Positions 1-9,289 of a stretch of DNA of 64,000 nucleotides are shown here, one piece after another. The notes beneath the pieces are model-generated. The model was not told the DNA's origin. It worked only from the letters and a program-made list of their open reading frames with translations, and ran no database searches. The stretch spans positions 62,001 through 126,000 of the forward strand of contig CAZSLO010000014.1 in assembly GCA_964608025.1 (NCBI GenBank), written 5' to 3'. The number at the start of each line of letters is the position of its first letter. Position 1 is the first letter of the stretch. Source of the stretch: CAZSLO01 sp964608025. Lineage in GTDB: Bacteria > Chloroflexota > Dehalococcoidia > Lucifugimonadales > CAJWER01. The position numbers and the translations under genes are program-made.

Positions 1-60
1 AGGTACCGGACTAACCCATATGATAAGGGCAAATTTGACACTCAAGGCGGGAGAAAAACC

Positions 61-1344
61 ATGGCTAGTTTAAAAATACGTGATGTTCGAGTAATACTTA
101 CTGAGCCGGACGGTATCCGGCTTGTTATCGTGAAGGTCGAAACTTCGGAACCCGGACTTTACGGCATAGGTTGCGCAACGTTTACTCAAAGACCATCGGC
201 AGTTGTTTCAGCAATCGAAAATTACTTGCGCCCATTCTTACTAGGTAAAGACCCGGGGGAAATCGAGGACATCTGGCAATCAAGCTACGTTTCATCTTAC
301 TGGCGAAACGGGCCAGTTTTGAATAACGCACTAAGTGGCATTGACCAGGCCTTGTGGGACATCAAGGGCAAATTGGCTAAAATGCCCACTTACGATCTTT
401 GGGGTGGCAAGGCAAGAGACGCGGCAGCCGTTTATGTACACGCCAGTGGCGACGAACATTCGGAGATAGAAAACCAGATCAGGGAATTTAATGAAGCCGG
501 CTACCACTACATCAGAGTACAGATCGGTACGCCCGGGTATCAGTCATATGGAGCGGGTACTAATAACATTAGCAGCCCAAGAGAAGGGCCTCGCATTATT
601 ACCGACAGGATTGAACGCCCAACAACGGCCACTAGTGAATTAATCTCGCACCCACCGGGCATATTTGAACCAAGTCCGTATATACGGTCAGCGATTGGTC
701 TATTTGATCACATTCGGTCAACAATTGGATGGGAAGTTGAATTGCTCCACGACGTACATGAGCGTATACCTCCGATCCAAGGAGTTGGATTCGCTAAGGA
801 CTTGGAAAGATTCAAACTTTTTTTCTTAGAAGATCTGTTTCCTCCAGAAGATAACGACTATTTCCGCATGGTCAGACAGCAAACCAGCACACCCTTGGCA
901 ATGGGGGAACTCTATAACAACCCCCATGAGATTATTCCGATGGTCAAGGAACGGTTGATCGATTTTATACGGGTACACATCTCACAAATCGGTGGACTGA
1001 CACCGGCCCGCAAGCTCGCGGCGTTATGCGAGGCATTTAATGTAAGGACCGCCTGGCATGGTCCGGGAGACACTTCCCCTGTTGGACACGCGGCGAACTT
1101 GATGCTAGACCTTAATGCCTACAATTTCGGAATACAAGAATACGCGATCTTTCAGGAACGAACTAAGGAAGTATTTCCTGGATGCCCTGAGGTCAAGAAC
1201 GGATACATGTGGTCCAACGGGAAACCAGGACTTGGAATTGATATAGATGAGAAAATAGCCGCCCAATATCCCTACAAAAATCGGGCATATGGTGGGGCAT
1301 GGGACACGGTTAGACGTGCGGACGGCAGCGTAGTGCGACCTTGA
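61..1344 (+). CDS. Enolase-superfamily D-mannonate dehydratase (ManD/RspA-like)
   Basis: The 427-aa protein resembles the ManD/RspA subgroup along its whole length. Members dehydrate D-mannonate or D-gluconate to 2-keto-3-deoxygluconate, with Mg2+, in the cytoplasm. Visible landmarks: N-terminal capping domain with IEDIWQ and YWRNGPV (about 67-86); metal ligands D231 (LLHDVHER, with H233), E257 (FFLEDLFPPE) and E283 (MGELYNN); R304; H333 in WHGPGDTSP; E360; NGYMW and KPGLGID near the C-terminus. Proline follows HG at 335, as I recall for low-efficiency members. The Trp-rich C-terminal end of characterised ManDs is absent (ends VVRP). The ATG at 61 follows a GGGAG site; the frame stays open back to base 1, so a longer N-terminus cannot be excluded. 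Substrate is inferred. Confidence 0.85.
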   Translation: MASLKIRDVRVILTEPDGIRLVIVKVETSEPGLYGIGCATFTQRPSAVVSAIENYLRPFLLGKDPGEIEDIWQSSYVSSYWRNGPVLNNALSGIDQALWDIKGKLAKMPTYDLWGGKARDAAAVYVHASGDEHSEIENQIREFNEAGYHYIRVQIGTPGYQSYGAGTNNISSPREGPRIITDRIERPTTATSELISHPPGIFEPSPYIRSAIGLFDHIRSTIGWEVELLHDVHERIPPIQGVGFAKDLERFKLFFLEDLFPPEDNDYFRMVRQQTSTPLAMGELYNNPHEIIPMVKERLIDFIRVHISQIGGLTPARKLAALCEAFNVRTAWHGPGDTSPVGHAANLMLDLNAYNFGIQEYAIFQERTKEVFPGCPEVKNGYMWSNGKPGLGIDIDEKIAAQYPYKNRAYGGAWDTVRRADGSVVRP

Positions 1345-1549
1345 ACGTTTACAGTACCCGGTCTAGTTTTGAGATAGGAACAAATTAAAATACAAAACAT
1401 ATCCAAGATGCAGTTAGGAAATTGCGGACAGATAAACATCTGAAATGGAATTCGATCGAAGCCTACACATAAGAAGGAGCATCTACCGCCATAATGGTGA
1501 AGGCAACTCGTTTGTAAAAACAAGTTCCCATATAGGATCTTAGGTCAAA

Positions 1550-2803
1550 TCAGTCGACTACCTGTTGGCCACTTGATTCAGCTTGTACCTTCATACGCTG
1601 ATACGCGTCCTCGAAATCAAGGCTACCGTCATCTTCCCACCACTCAAAGTTAATTCCCCGAATAGCTCCCTCCTCCATCCCTGTTATTCGCTGAGGCAGG
1701 GGCTGCCTGGGAGTATGAATAACTTTGCCATTTGGGAGATTAAGTATTCCTATTACCCTAGGCCTTGTCTCCTCAATTGGAGTATTTGATGCAACCTTCT
1801 TCAGCATCGCCTCGTCTACTTCGTAACCAAGTCCTGGAGACTCAGGAACAGGTGAATAACCTTCTATAACTGGTATGCGGGCTGTAGTAATGTCTTCTTC
1901 ATATTGGTCATCAAGGTTGATAGAGTGAGCTGATGCCGTAGGAAGAACTGCCATAAGATGGAGGGTCATCGCCTTCATAAGCGTACCACCAGTTAGTTGC
2001 ATTATAACCTGGGTGTTAGTTCTAGCTGCTGACATACCCCTGGACATCATATCTCCTATAGGTCCGCCCAACATGTAGATATCCGCTACCCCGTTTGCCA
2101 TTTCATACGAACCACCAAGGACCGGGTTACCACCGTGCACAATCGGAATTGTTGTCTGGGCACGTAGCTTCTTCCAGCCGTCGATATCGGTGCGTGGTAA
2201 GGGATCTTCAATAAATCCAACTATAGGTCGATAGCGTTCCATGTCTGCCACTAGTGGCTTTACAACACCAAGGGTCCTTCCAACTCCGTTGAAATCGAGA
2301 TGGAGTTTAAATCCATCAGGTGCAATATCAGCTGCTGCTTGTGCTTGTTCCATAGGATCGAACTGCGGACTGGTGTGCATCTTGAAAACCCGGTAACCAT
2401 CTTTGACGGCACGCTGAACTTCACCAGCAAATACCTGTGCAGAACATGGGCGTGTCCAAGCCGCCACGGCACCGGCGTCTCTCACTTTCTGACCCAAGAG
2501 CTTGTACACAGGCTCCTCAAGATATTTCCCCATGACATCATAAAGAGCGCATACAAGCCCTAGGTTTAGATCACTCAGCAGGAAATCGAACGGGCTACGA
2601 TCGATGAGAGGCTCCACGATTGATTTTGGGGGAGGAGGACCAGGCCAATCATAATCACCATATCCAACTATACCAACATCCGTTGTTACCTTGAAAACCA
2701 TACGGCAATCTATATTGCCCATTCTGGCCAGGCCATCCGGATTATCATATCGTTTTGCTAAGGCAGGATGGATCGGGATCATCTCGATATTGGTAATCTT
2801 CAA
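1550..2803 (-). CDS. Enolase-superfamily (mandelate racemase/muconate lactonizing-like) protein with altered metal site
   Basis: The 417-aa protein has the capping domain plus TIM barrel of the mandelate racemase/muconate lactonizing family, which abstracts a proton next to a carboxylate using an Mg2+-bound enolate. D170 (HLDFN) and E199 (FIEDP) fit the first two metal ligands. Where the third acidic ligand is expected, at the end of the next barrel strand, the sequence reads PIVHGGNP (H223-G224-G225), with no Glu or Asp. The usual KxK is FKMH (K141). Start is TTG behind a perfect AGGAGG with 5-nt spacing. It lies 22 bp downstream of the 587-aa gene on the same strand, so the two are probably co-transcribed. 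It is either a divergent dehydratase/racemase or one using another metal arrangement; the substrate is unknown. Confidence 0.8.
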   Translation of the reverse strand: MKITNIEMIPIHPALAKRYDNPDGLARMGNIDCRMVFKVTTDVGIVGYGDYDWPGPPPPKSIVEPLIDRSPFDFLLSDLNLGLVCALYDVMGKYLEEPVYKLLGQKVRDAGAVAAWTRPCSAQVFAGEVQRAVKDGYRVFKMHTSPQFDPMEQAQAAADIAPDGFKLHLDFNGVGRTLGVVKPLVADMERYRPIVGFIEDPLPRTDIDGWKKLRAQTTIPIVHGGNPVLGGSYEMANGVADIYMLGGPIGDMMSRGMSAARTNTQVIMQLTGGTLMKAMTLHLMAVLPTASAHSINLDDQYEEDITTARIPVIEGYSPVPESPGLGYEVDEAMLKKVASNTPIEETRPRVIGILNLPNGKVIHTPRQPLPQRITGMEEGAIRGINFEWWEDDGSLDFEDAYQRMKVQAESSGQQVVD

Positions 2804-2825
2804 ATTATCCTCCTATATAGCCGAT

Positions 2826-4589
2826 TCAGGATATCCAAGGGAAACACAAGGTTGGCTTGTTGACATATCGATTCATCAGTATCTTAATTTCCGAACCAGA
2901 TCCAGGAGCAAGATATACTGAGCAATATCCATCCCGGCAGTCCAGAGATTGGTCAGTAGAATTGACCGCAACAATTTGGTGTTCACCATATGCGCCTCCC
3001 TGCAAGATTGCTGTACGTCCCTCCACCTGGTTGATATTAACCAATGTTATGGTAGTCTCAGTGTCTGTCATGCCAGTAACAAGGGCAGCCACGTCTTCAG
3101 GAATACCGGCACGTTGTCTTAGAGGGTCGAAGAAGCGTATACGAGCATGCAAAGGGTGGCCTTCACGACCGGTGGGCAATCCACCAAGCATGAGTTGTGT
3201 TAACCCACCAGTAATGGCCGGCGTAAGATGGTTCATGTCATCGGACATCCTAGTATCAGCCGAGGCTGTGTCCCGCCTAACGCCCTCCATTCTAGACCTA
3301 ACCACTTCAAGGTCATGCTCTAATACCTCTACAGGGTATCTCGGATTATCTCCTTCGAGGAATGAAATCCATGGGTCACCTACCACACGATCACGATCGG
3401 ATTTCTTCATCGACCAATAATATAACTCCAGTGCCCCCTCATCGAAAGGTTCATCCCTGAAGTCGTACCAACCATCATCACCGTACATACGGGGATAAAC
3501 CTTCCGGCCATCAACAGATCTGGCATTGGAATTAACGGAATTAATCACACCACGCCAAGTATCGATGTAACGATGATCTCCAGTTACCAGGAAAGCATTT
3601 CCAAAGCTTAACGGCACACGGCCACCCATAAAAGGTCTATGTTGTATTTCATTGGTAGCTGGGTCATAGACCGAAAATCCCCAACCATAGACCCCTCCAT
3701 ACCACTTGCCATCACATTCTCCACCTATTGATCCATCCAAGCCTATATTACTGGGGATAATCCCATCGTTCTCTTCAGTACGTTCCACCCAAGCATTAAC
3801 ATATTCGATCATCCAATCATAATATCGTTGTTCGCCAGTAAGAGCGTACGCATTAAATGCCAGTGTAGTCGTACTCATATTAAGAGGATGATCACCAACA
3901 ACATCGTTATATTTTTCGAAATGCTTCAGCATCTCTTCATAATTACGCTCGCCATGACCCGGGTCAAACCTCCCCTCAATTTCAATTGGGTCTCCTGCCC
4001 AATCCAAGGCCGTGGCTTTCCGCAGCAAGGGTCCTCGACTACCATTCATCATACTCCGGATAATCTTGTACTCAGGATCATAGTTAAGTGCACCTGAATC
4101 TTCACCCATATAAAACCCGGCGAATCTTTTCGTACGTAGGGCAAAAGCGGCATCGTTAGGGTCTGACAATCCCTGCAGAAAGAAACTCGAGAATCCTTCA
4201 CTATTATGGAACCAATCAAACATGACGGGGAATTCCTTGAAATACATACCTTCGCGTGCGAATGGTACGAATTCAGTCTTAGCCTCTGTATATTGACGAA
4301 GGTGGCCCTCCCATCCCTTCTTAAAGAGATCTAAAACTATGTCCGGAGCACCGAGTGCGTGAAGCATAGTCCAATTGAGCAGATTCTCGGCAGCGTCATC
4401 CGGTCCGTCGTCACCACCCCACCTCGGAACGCAAAGCAAGTAGCCACGATCATCAAAGTAGTGCTCGAAGAATCTCTCACAGGCCGTGGCCTGTGACCGC
4501 AACAATTCCCTCTGGAGCAAGGCCCACTTGGGCGGCACCATCGGAGTATCGATTCTGAAGACACTTCGATTTAGATCACCAGTTTCCAT
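2826..4589 (-). CDS. Uncharacterised 587-aa protein, possible six-hairpin (alpha/alpha) barrel carbohydrate-active fold
   Basis: I do not recognise a named family. The protein has no signal peptide or membrane segment. It is rich in Trp, Tyr, Gly and Asp and carries repeated helix-like blocks such as the one around 240-275 (ALTGEQRYYDWMIEYVNAW), followed by a Gly/Trp-rich stretch (about 280-310, IGGECDGKWYGGVYGWGFS). That alternation is typical of (alpha/alpha)6 barrels of glycosidases, lyases and epimerases. The last ~90 residues look like a beta domain (TTITLVNINQVEGRTAILQGGAYG). ATG start has GAGGAG seven bases upstream. It precedes an enolase-superfamily gene on the same strand, with 22 bp between them, suggesting a shared carbohydrate or sugar-acid route. 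Role is inferred from context only. Confidence 0.6.
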   Translation of the reverse strand: METGDLNRSVFRIDTPMVPPKWALLQRELLRSQATACERFFEHYFDDRGYLLCVPRWGGDDGPDDAAENLLNWTMLHALGAPDIVLDLFKKGWEGHLRQYTEAKTEFVPFAREGMYFKEFPVMFDWFHNSEGFSSFFLQGLSDPNDAAFALRTKRFAGFYMGEDSGALNYDPEYKIIRSMMNGSRGPLLRKATALDWAGDPIEIEGRFDPGHGERNYEEMLKHFEKYNDVVGDHPLNMSTTTLAFNAYALTGEQRYYDWMIEYVNAWVERTEENDGIIPSNIGLDGSIGGECDGKWYGGVYGWGFSVYDPATNEIQHRPFMGGRVPLSFGNAFLVTGDHRYIDTWRGVINSVNSNARSVDGRKVYPRMYGDDGWYDFRDEPFDEGALELYYWSMKKSDRDRVVGDPWISFLEGDNPRYPVEVLEHDLEVVRSRMEGVRRDTASADTRMSDDMNHLTPAITGGLTQLMLGGLPTGREGHPLHARIRFFDPLRQRAGIPEDVAALVTGMTDTETTITLVNINQVEGRTAILQGGAYGEHQIVAVNSTDQSLDCRDGYCSVYLAPGSGSEIKILMNRYVNKPTLCFPWIS

Positions 4590-5277
4590 TTGCTATCTCC
4601 TCGGTAAATTATCTGCATAGGGCGGCAAATTGTATCATCTAAGAAGTCATTCCAATCAGGATAAATCTAATCGGGATGATTGGTAGTTAGATTCCAATTA
4701 TGCACTGACAAAAGCTATCCCATCGGCTCCAGCGACATATACAACAGAATCCAAAGCTGTTATCGAAAACGGTTCTGGAAATCTCGGGGTTCTAGTACAT
4801 TTATATAGATTCACACTTTTTTATGCTTGCCTCGGAATCTCTCTTCTTGGTACAAATTTTGGTGGAATTGATGCCACAATAATAGTTGCTGGATAAGATG
4901 CCAATCCGTCCGGTTGACCGGCCCTAAACGCCATGCTACGGTGAGTGTCACGTCAAAACATACCCGGACGCATTGATAAGTATTAACAACAAATTTGGTG
5001 CGATCGAAAATTGGACAAGGTAGAAACTCTTCCTCACCAAGTCCATCGAAATTGGTCTTCACATTCGTCCCAAGGAGATCGGGGTCTCAGCTTAAGCTTC
5101 TATCTGAAACCAAATTGTACCGGTCGATCAAATGGGGGAAATAGATCCAAAGGTAATACTGCCTAAAACCAGGTAGTTTGGGTAACACCGCAGCATACTT
5201 CGGGAGTATACCATTCAGGCCCGAAGCGTAGATCCGGTGTTTGTTGGCGAGATAGACAAGATTGAGAGGAGGCCGAC
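4590..5277. other. 688-bp intergenic region without a convincing intact gene
   Basis: This gap lies between the divergent 587-aa gene and leuS. No RNA gene or strong terminator is evident. On the minus strand several short open stretches in different frames look mildly protein-like, for example one ending ADGIAFVSA then TAA at about 4700, and another with SYPATIIVASIPPKF at about 4830-4900. They could be remnants of a decayed gene, but no start, ribosome site or continuous frame supports this. Just before leuS, 5180-5210 holds a short hairpin (ATACT-TCGGG-AGTAT), and GAGAGGAGG lies 5 nt before its ATG. Confidence 0.5.
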
Positions 5278-7755
5278 ATGGCGACTACGAAACCGACTCT
5301 TAGACCAGAGGTCGGCTACGATCCAGTCAAAATTGAGTCTAAGTGGCGGCAACGCTGGGCAAGTGAAGAAACCTACAAAGTCAATGATGACGACCCACGG
5401 CCCAAACGATATGAACTGACAATGTATCCATACCCATCCGGTGACCTCCACATCGGCCACTGGTATGCCATGGCCCCATCTGATGCACATGCACGATTCA
5501 TGCGCATGAAAGGGTACAACGTGTTACATCCAATGGGTTTCGACGCTTTCGGTCTACCCGCCGAGAACGCCGCTATAAGAGATGGTATACATCCAGCCGT
5601 ACGAACAAAGAAAAATATCGAGAACATGCGCAGACAACTAAGTTCAATGGGCACACTGTACGATTGGGATCGGGAAATTAACACATCCGATCCCGAATAC
5701 TACAAATGGAACCAATGGCTGTTCCTGAAATTCTACGATAAAGAGCTTGCGTATAGAGCTTTCGCCCCAGCGAACTGGTGCCCGCAAGACAACACCGTAC
5801 TGGCAAACGAGCAGGTTATCGATGGTAGATGCGAACGATGCGATTCGGTCGTGACAAGACGAGATCTCAACCAGTGGTTCTTCAAAATAACAAACTACGC
5901 CGATGAACTTCTCGATCACTCTCAAATCGAGTGGCCTGAGAAAATTAATATCATGCAAAAGAACTGGATCGGACGCAGTGAAGGCGTAGAAATAGAGTTC
6001 GATATTTCAGAGTATAACTTGGATGAAAATTCGTTCACCACATTTACAACAAGAATAGACACTATCTACGGGGTGACTTTCGTAGTCATAGCCCCAGAGC
6101 ATCCGCTAGTCGAAAAACTGACAACCCCTGAATACCATGAAGATGTCATGGCATACGTCCAGCAAGCACGAAACCAAACCGAGATCGAGCGCCTATCGAC
6201 AGAAAAAGAGAAAACTGGGGTCTTTACCGGGGCCTATTGCACCAACCATCTTACAGGACAGCTCCTGCCGATATTCGTTGCCGACTACGTATTAGTTTCT
6301 TATGGCACTGGAATCGTAATGGCTGTGCCAGCTCACGATCAGCGTGACTTTGAATTTGCCAAAAAAATGGACCTTCCCATAAAAGTAGTGATATCACCAG
6401 AAGACTGGGATGGGAAAGATATTGAGGAAGCCTATGTTGGAGAAGGAAACCAGATCAACTCCGATCAGTTTGACGGCCTGCCCAGCAAACAAGGCAAAGA
6501 AGAAATAGCAGACTTCATTGAAGAAATGGGTTGGGGTCGCAGGGCCATGAATTACCGAGTGAGAGACTGGTTGATATCTAGGCAAAGATACTGGGGAACC
6601 CCTATTCCTATCATATACTGTGACACCTGCGGTACTGTACCCGTCCCTGAAAAAGACCTCCCAGTACTATTACCCGATGACGCTGAATTTCTCCCAACAG
6701 GCGAGTCTCCATTAGTCCAGCACAAAAGATTCCTGAATGCACCGTGCCCAAAATGTGACCGGCCGGCAACACGTGAAACCGATACTATGGATACATTCGT
6801 GGATTCGTCATGGTACCAGCTCCGATTCACAAGTCCACATCAAGAATCGGAGCCTTTCAAACAGGAGGCAGCTAAAGCTTGGAGTCCTGTTGACCAGTAC
6901 ACTGGTGGGGCAGAACATGCAGTGATGCACTTGCTATACGCTCGCTTTTTCACCAAGGCAATGCGTGATCTTGGGTTAATTGACTTCGACGAACCATTTA
7001 TAAAACTTTTCAACCAAGGTCACATAATTGCCAACCACCAGAAGATGAGTAAATCTAGAGGAAACGTAGTTGCACCCGATAAATACGTTGAAAGTGTTGG
7101 CGCAGATGCCGTGAGATGCTACCTAATGTTCCTAGGACCCTGGGACCAAGGCGGGGACTGGAGCGATTCGGGATTGAACGGGATGTCCCGATGGATGAAT
7201 CGAATATGGGAATTATGCCATCGTGACAGTGGAGAACTTGGGAAAAATCCAACCGACCAAGATTCGGTGAAGGACTTGGTTAGAACCACACATAAGGCAA
7301 TAAAGCGTGTGACCGAAGACCTTGAGAAATTCAAATTCAATACCGCCCTTGCCACGCTAATGGAACTTACGAATGATATGAACCGTTCGTGGGAAACTCG
7401 AACAGTAGACTCGGATACCTGGGAAGATGCTGTAGAGAAGCTATTATTGCTATTGGCACCGATGGCACCTTACATTAGCGAAGAGTTGTGGGAACGGTCC
7501 GGACACGAATTTAGCATCCACAACCAAACTCTACCAAAATGGGATCCTGAATTAGCCGCAGATGAGACGGTTACACTAGTCGTACAAGTGAATGGACGCC
7601 TCCGAGACCGGATAGAAATACCAGTGTCGATCACAGAAGAAGAGGCCCGAAACGCTGCCCTTTCGAGTCAACGAATCCAGCCATACATAGAAGGTAAAAC
7701 GCTAAGGAAGATCATTTACGTACCAGGTAAGCTAGTCAACGTTGTTGCGACATAA
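5278..7755 (+). CDS. leuS: Leucyl-tRNA synthetase
   Basis: This class I aminoacyl-tRNA synthetase charges tRNA-Leu with leucine using ATP in the cytosol. The 825-aa length is normal for bacterial LeuRS. The HIGH signature is seen as DLHIGHWY (H58-H61). The CP1 editing domain lies about 220-420 with a TTFTTRIDTIYGVTF motif and ends near GTGIVMAVPAHDQRD. KMSKS is at about 589-593 (NHQKMSKSRGNVV), followed by the helical anticodon-binding domain and a C-terminal VQVNGRLRD module. ATG start follows a very strong GAGGAGG 5 nt upstream. It is monocistronic by spacing, and the downstream region carries only short ORFs on the other strand. A T-box leader was considered and not supported. Confidence 0.98.
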   Translation: MATTKPTLRPEVGYDPVKIESKWRQRWASEETYKVNDDDPRPKRYELTMYPYPSGDLHIGHWYAMAPSDAHARFMRMKGYNVLHPMGFDAFGLPAENAAIRDGIHPAVRTKKNIENMRRQLSSMGTLYDWDREINTSDPEYYKWNQWLFLKFYDKELAYRAFAPANWCPQDNTVLANEQVIDGRCERCDSVVTRRDLNQWFFKITNYADELLDHSQIEWPEKINIMQKNWIGRSEGVEIEFDISEYNLDENSFTTFTTRIDTIYGVTFVVIAPEHPLVEKLTTPEYHEDVMAYVQQARNQTEIERLSTEKEKTGVFTGAYCTNHLTGQLLPIFVADYVLVSYGTGIVMAVPAHDQRDFEFAKKMDLPIKVVISPEDWDGKDIEEAYVGEGNQINSDQFDGLPSKQGKEEIADFIEEMGWGRRAMNYRVRDWLISRQRYWGTPIPIIYCDTCGTVPVPEKDLPVLLPDDAEFLPTGESPLVQHKRFLNAPCPKCDRPATRETDTMDTFVDSSWYQLRFTSPHQESEPFKQEAAKAWSPVDQYTGGAEHAVMHLLYARFFTKAMRDLGLIDFDEPFIKLFNQGHIIANHQKMSKSRGNVVAPDKYVESVGADAVRCYLMFLGPWDQGGDWSDSGLNGMSRWMNRIWELCHRDSGELGKNPTDQDSVKDLVRTTHKAIKRVTEDLEKFKFNTALATLMELTNDMNRSWETRTVDSDTWEDAVEKLLLLLAPMAPYISEELWERSGHEFSIHNQTLPKWDPELAADETVTLVVQVNGRLRDRIEIPVSITEEEARNAALSSQRIQPYIEGKTLRKIIYVPGKLVNVVAT

Positions 7756-7767
7756 CCCCAAGAATAA

Positions 7768-7857
7768 TTAACGCTGAGAACGCTGTCCAAAGGTTCCGTG
7801 GCGTACTAGAGTCCCAATGATGAATTCAAACACCACCACTAACCAAAGATAAATCAA
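7768..7857 (-). CDS. Possible 29-aa single-pass membrane peptide
   Basis: A short frame starting TTG encodes a strongly hydrophobic segment (LIYLWLVVVFEFIIGTLV) followed by a basic tail (RHGTFGQRSQR) and TAA. It lies in the same frame as the 49-aa ORF at 7867-8016, separated from it by that ORF's TAA and three codons (Phe-Ser-Cys). It could be a second small membrane peptide, a readthrough extension of the first, or the tail of a once-longer gene. There is no ribosome-binding site, which keeps confidence low. Confidence 0.25.
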   Translation of the reverse strand: MIYLWLVVVFEFIIGTLVRHGTFGQRSQR

Positions 7858-7866
7858 GCAGGAAAA

Positions 7867-8016
7867 TTAAGAGGTATCTTTCCGACGAAAAATCCAGTCT
7901 CGGACGCGACTTGCTATGTCCTGTTCGCCATCTCTAGGCGGCAATACTATCCAAAGCACTAGTAGCGTACCAAAAACTGCCGCCGGGAGCGCTGCTTCTA
8001 ACCACCAATCTGGCAT
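7867..8016 (-). CDS. Small 49-aa membrane protein, unknown function
   Basis: An ATG-started frame of 49 residues reads as a complete small membrane protein: a short amphipathic start (MPDWWLEA), one hydrophobic segment (about 8-25, ALPAAVFGTLLVLWIVL), a PPRDGEQD turn, and a basic/aromatic C-terminal helix (RVRDWIFRRKDTS). This N-out or hairpin-free topology with a positively charged cytoplasmic tail is typical of bacterial small membrane proteins. An AGGA lies 8 nt upstream of the ATG. It lies convergent to leuS and divergent from the threonine-dehydrogenase-like gene. I recognise no family, and codon content looks coding-like rather than random. Confidence 0.5.
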   Translation of the reverse strand: MPDWWLEAALPAAVFGTLLVLWIVLPPRDGEQDIASRVRDWIFRRKDTS

Positions 8017-8215
8017 CTCGTTTTCCTATCCCCAATACGAAATCTTGCTCAACAACTAGTCCTTGTCTTTCATGGTAGCACTTATAAGCTTATACAAATG
8101 TAGAACAGGCACCCAAATACTCCTATTTACTTGAAAAGTGTACGTGTTAGACTCGATTCTTCAAAAATAGTGATCAACTTCAACCTGCACATCGGATCAC
8201 ATATTGGAGTAAGTA

Positions 8216-9175
8216 ATGAAGAAAATATTGGTAACTGGTGCATGTGGTCAAATAGGGTCTGAGCTTGTCCCTGCCCTAAGATCTAAATATGGAGATCAGA
8301 ACGTGGTCGCTGCGGGACACGTCACCCCAGTGCCAAAAGAATTGCTAGTTGGACCGTGCACCTACGTCGACGTTTCTAAATACGATGAAGTAAGCAGCGT
8401 CATTCAAGAGCATAGGATTGACACTATCTTTCACCTTGCATCGGTACTTTCTGCCCTCGCCGAACAGAAGCGCCAAATTGCCTATGACGTCAATTTCACA
8501 GGTGCTAACAACATTCTTGAAGCAAGCCTCGCTCACGGATTGGAAACAGTGGTAATACCAAGTTCCATTGCTGCGTTCGGCCCTGGCACCCCGCTTGACA
8601 ATACTCCAAACGATACTGTCCAAAAACCAAACACCGTATACGGCATCTCCAAGGTATTTTCAGAATTAATGGGCAATTACTATTCTACAAAGCTTAACCT
8701 TCAAGTCCGTGGTGTTAGATTACCAGGGATCATAAGTTGGAAAGTCGAGCCAACGGCCGGAACTACAGACTATGCCGTATCAATATTCTACGGTGCAATA
8801 CGTGAAAACAAGTACCAATGCTTCCTTGGTCCTGATACAAGACTGCCGATGATGTATATGCCAGATGCAATATCCGCCTTGATTGATGTCGCTGAGGCCG
8901 ACAGTTCTAAATTGAAGCATCATTCGGACTTCAACGTTAATGCGATGAGTTTCACTCCAACAGAACTGGCGGCAGCTATCAGGAAGCGACTGCCAAAATT
9001 CCAGATAACATATGAGATAGACGACTTACGCCAAGGGATTGCAGACTCATGGCCTGACAAGTTAGATGATAGGGTAGCTACAGAAGAGTGGGGTTGGGAA
9101 CCACGATACGATCTCGACTTGATGGTCGATGACATGCTCGACAACCTACGACGCAAACTTGACGCTTCCACGTAA
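8216..9175 (+). CDS. Short-chain (SDR-type) L-threonine 3-dehydrogenase-like protein
   Basis: The 319-aa extended SDR closely follows the animal/bacterial SDR-type threonine dehydrogenase pattern, which oxidises L-threonine to 2-amino-3-ketobutyrate with NAD+. Landmarks: Rossmann GACGQIG (8-14), HLASVLSA (about 73-80), PSSIAAFGP (115-123), DNTP (128-131), catalytic Y142 and K146 in VYGISK, RGVRLPGIISWK (about 165-176), TTDYAV and RLPMMYMPDA. The ATG start has GGAG about 8 nt upstream. No 2-amino-3-ketobutyrate CoA ligase (kbl) neighbour is present, so the downstream step must be encoded elsewhere. The alternative, a generic UDP-sugar epimerase, is less likely because the TTDYAV and LPMMYMPD motifs are specific to the threonine dehydrogenase group. 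Confidence 0.85.
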   Translation: MKKILVTGACGQIGSELVPALRSKYGDQNVVAAGHVTPVPKELLVGPCTYVDVSKYDEVSSVIQEHRIDTIFHLASVLSALAEQKRQIAYDVNFTGANNILEASLAHGLETVVIPSSIAAFGPGTPLDNTPNDTVQKPNTVYGISKVFSELMGNYYSTKLNLQVRGVRLPGIISWKVEPTAGTTDYAVSIFYGAIRENKYQCFLGPDTRLPMMYMPDAISALIDVAEADSSKLKHHSDFNVNAMSFTPTELAAAIRKRLPKFQITYEIDDLRQGIADSWPDKLDDRVATEEWGWEPRYDLDLMVDDMLDNLRRKLDAST

Positions 9176-9289
9176 CAAACAACTATGTAAATAATATCCT
9201 ACTAATATAGGCTTAAGCTCATTTTTCTTCAAAGTTAGCTCGACAGCTACTATAAGATTAGTATCACTATCATCTCCGACTACATAAGG

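Noticed and set aside
34..39. TTGACA just before the first gene
   Set aside because: A -10 at the right distance would fall on the ATG, so it cannot drive this gene.
1505..1526. Hairpin AACTCGTTT-GTAA-AAACAAGTT between two convergent genes
   Set aside because: The 9-bp stem has one G-U pair and no U-tract on either strand, so termination is not supported.
5160..5210. T-box-like GGGTAACACCGCAG before leuS
   Set aside because: It matches only part of the AGGGTGGTACCGCG consensus and lacks the UGGN that pairs with uncharged tRNA; no specifier stem could be drawn.
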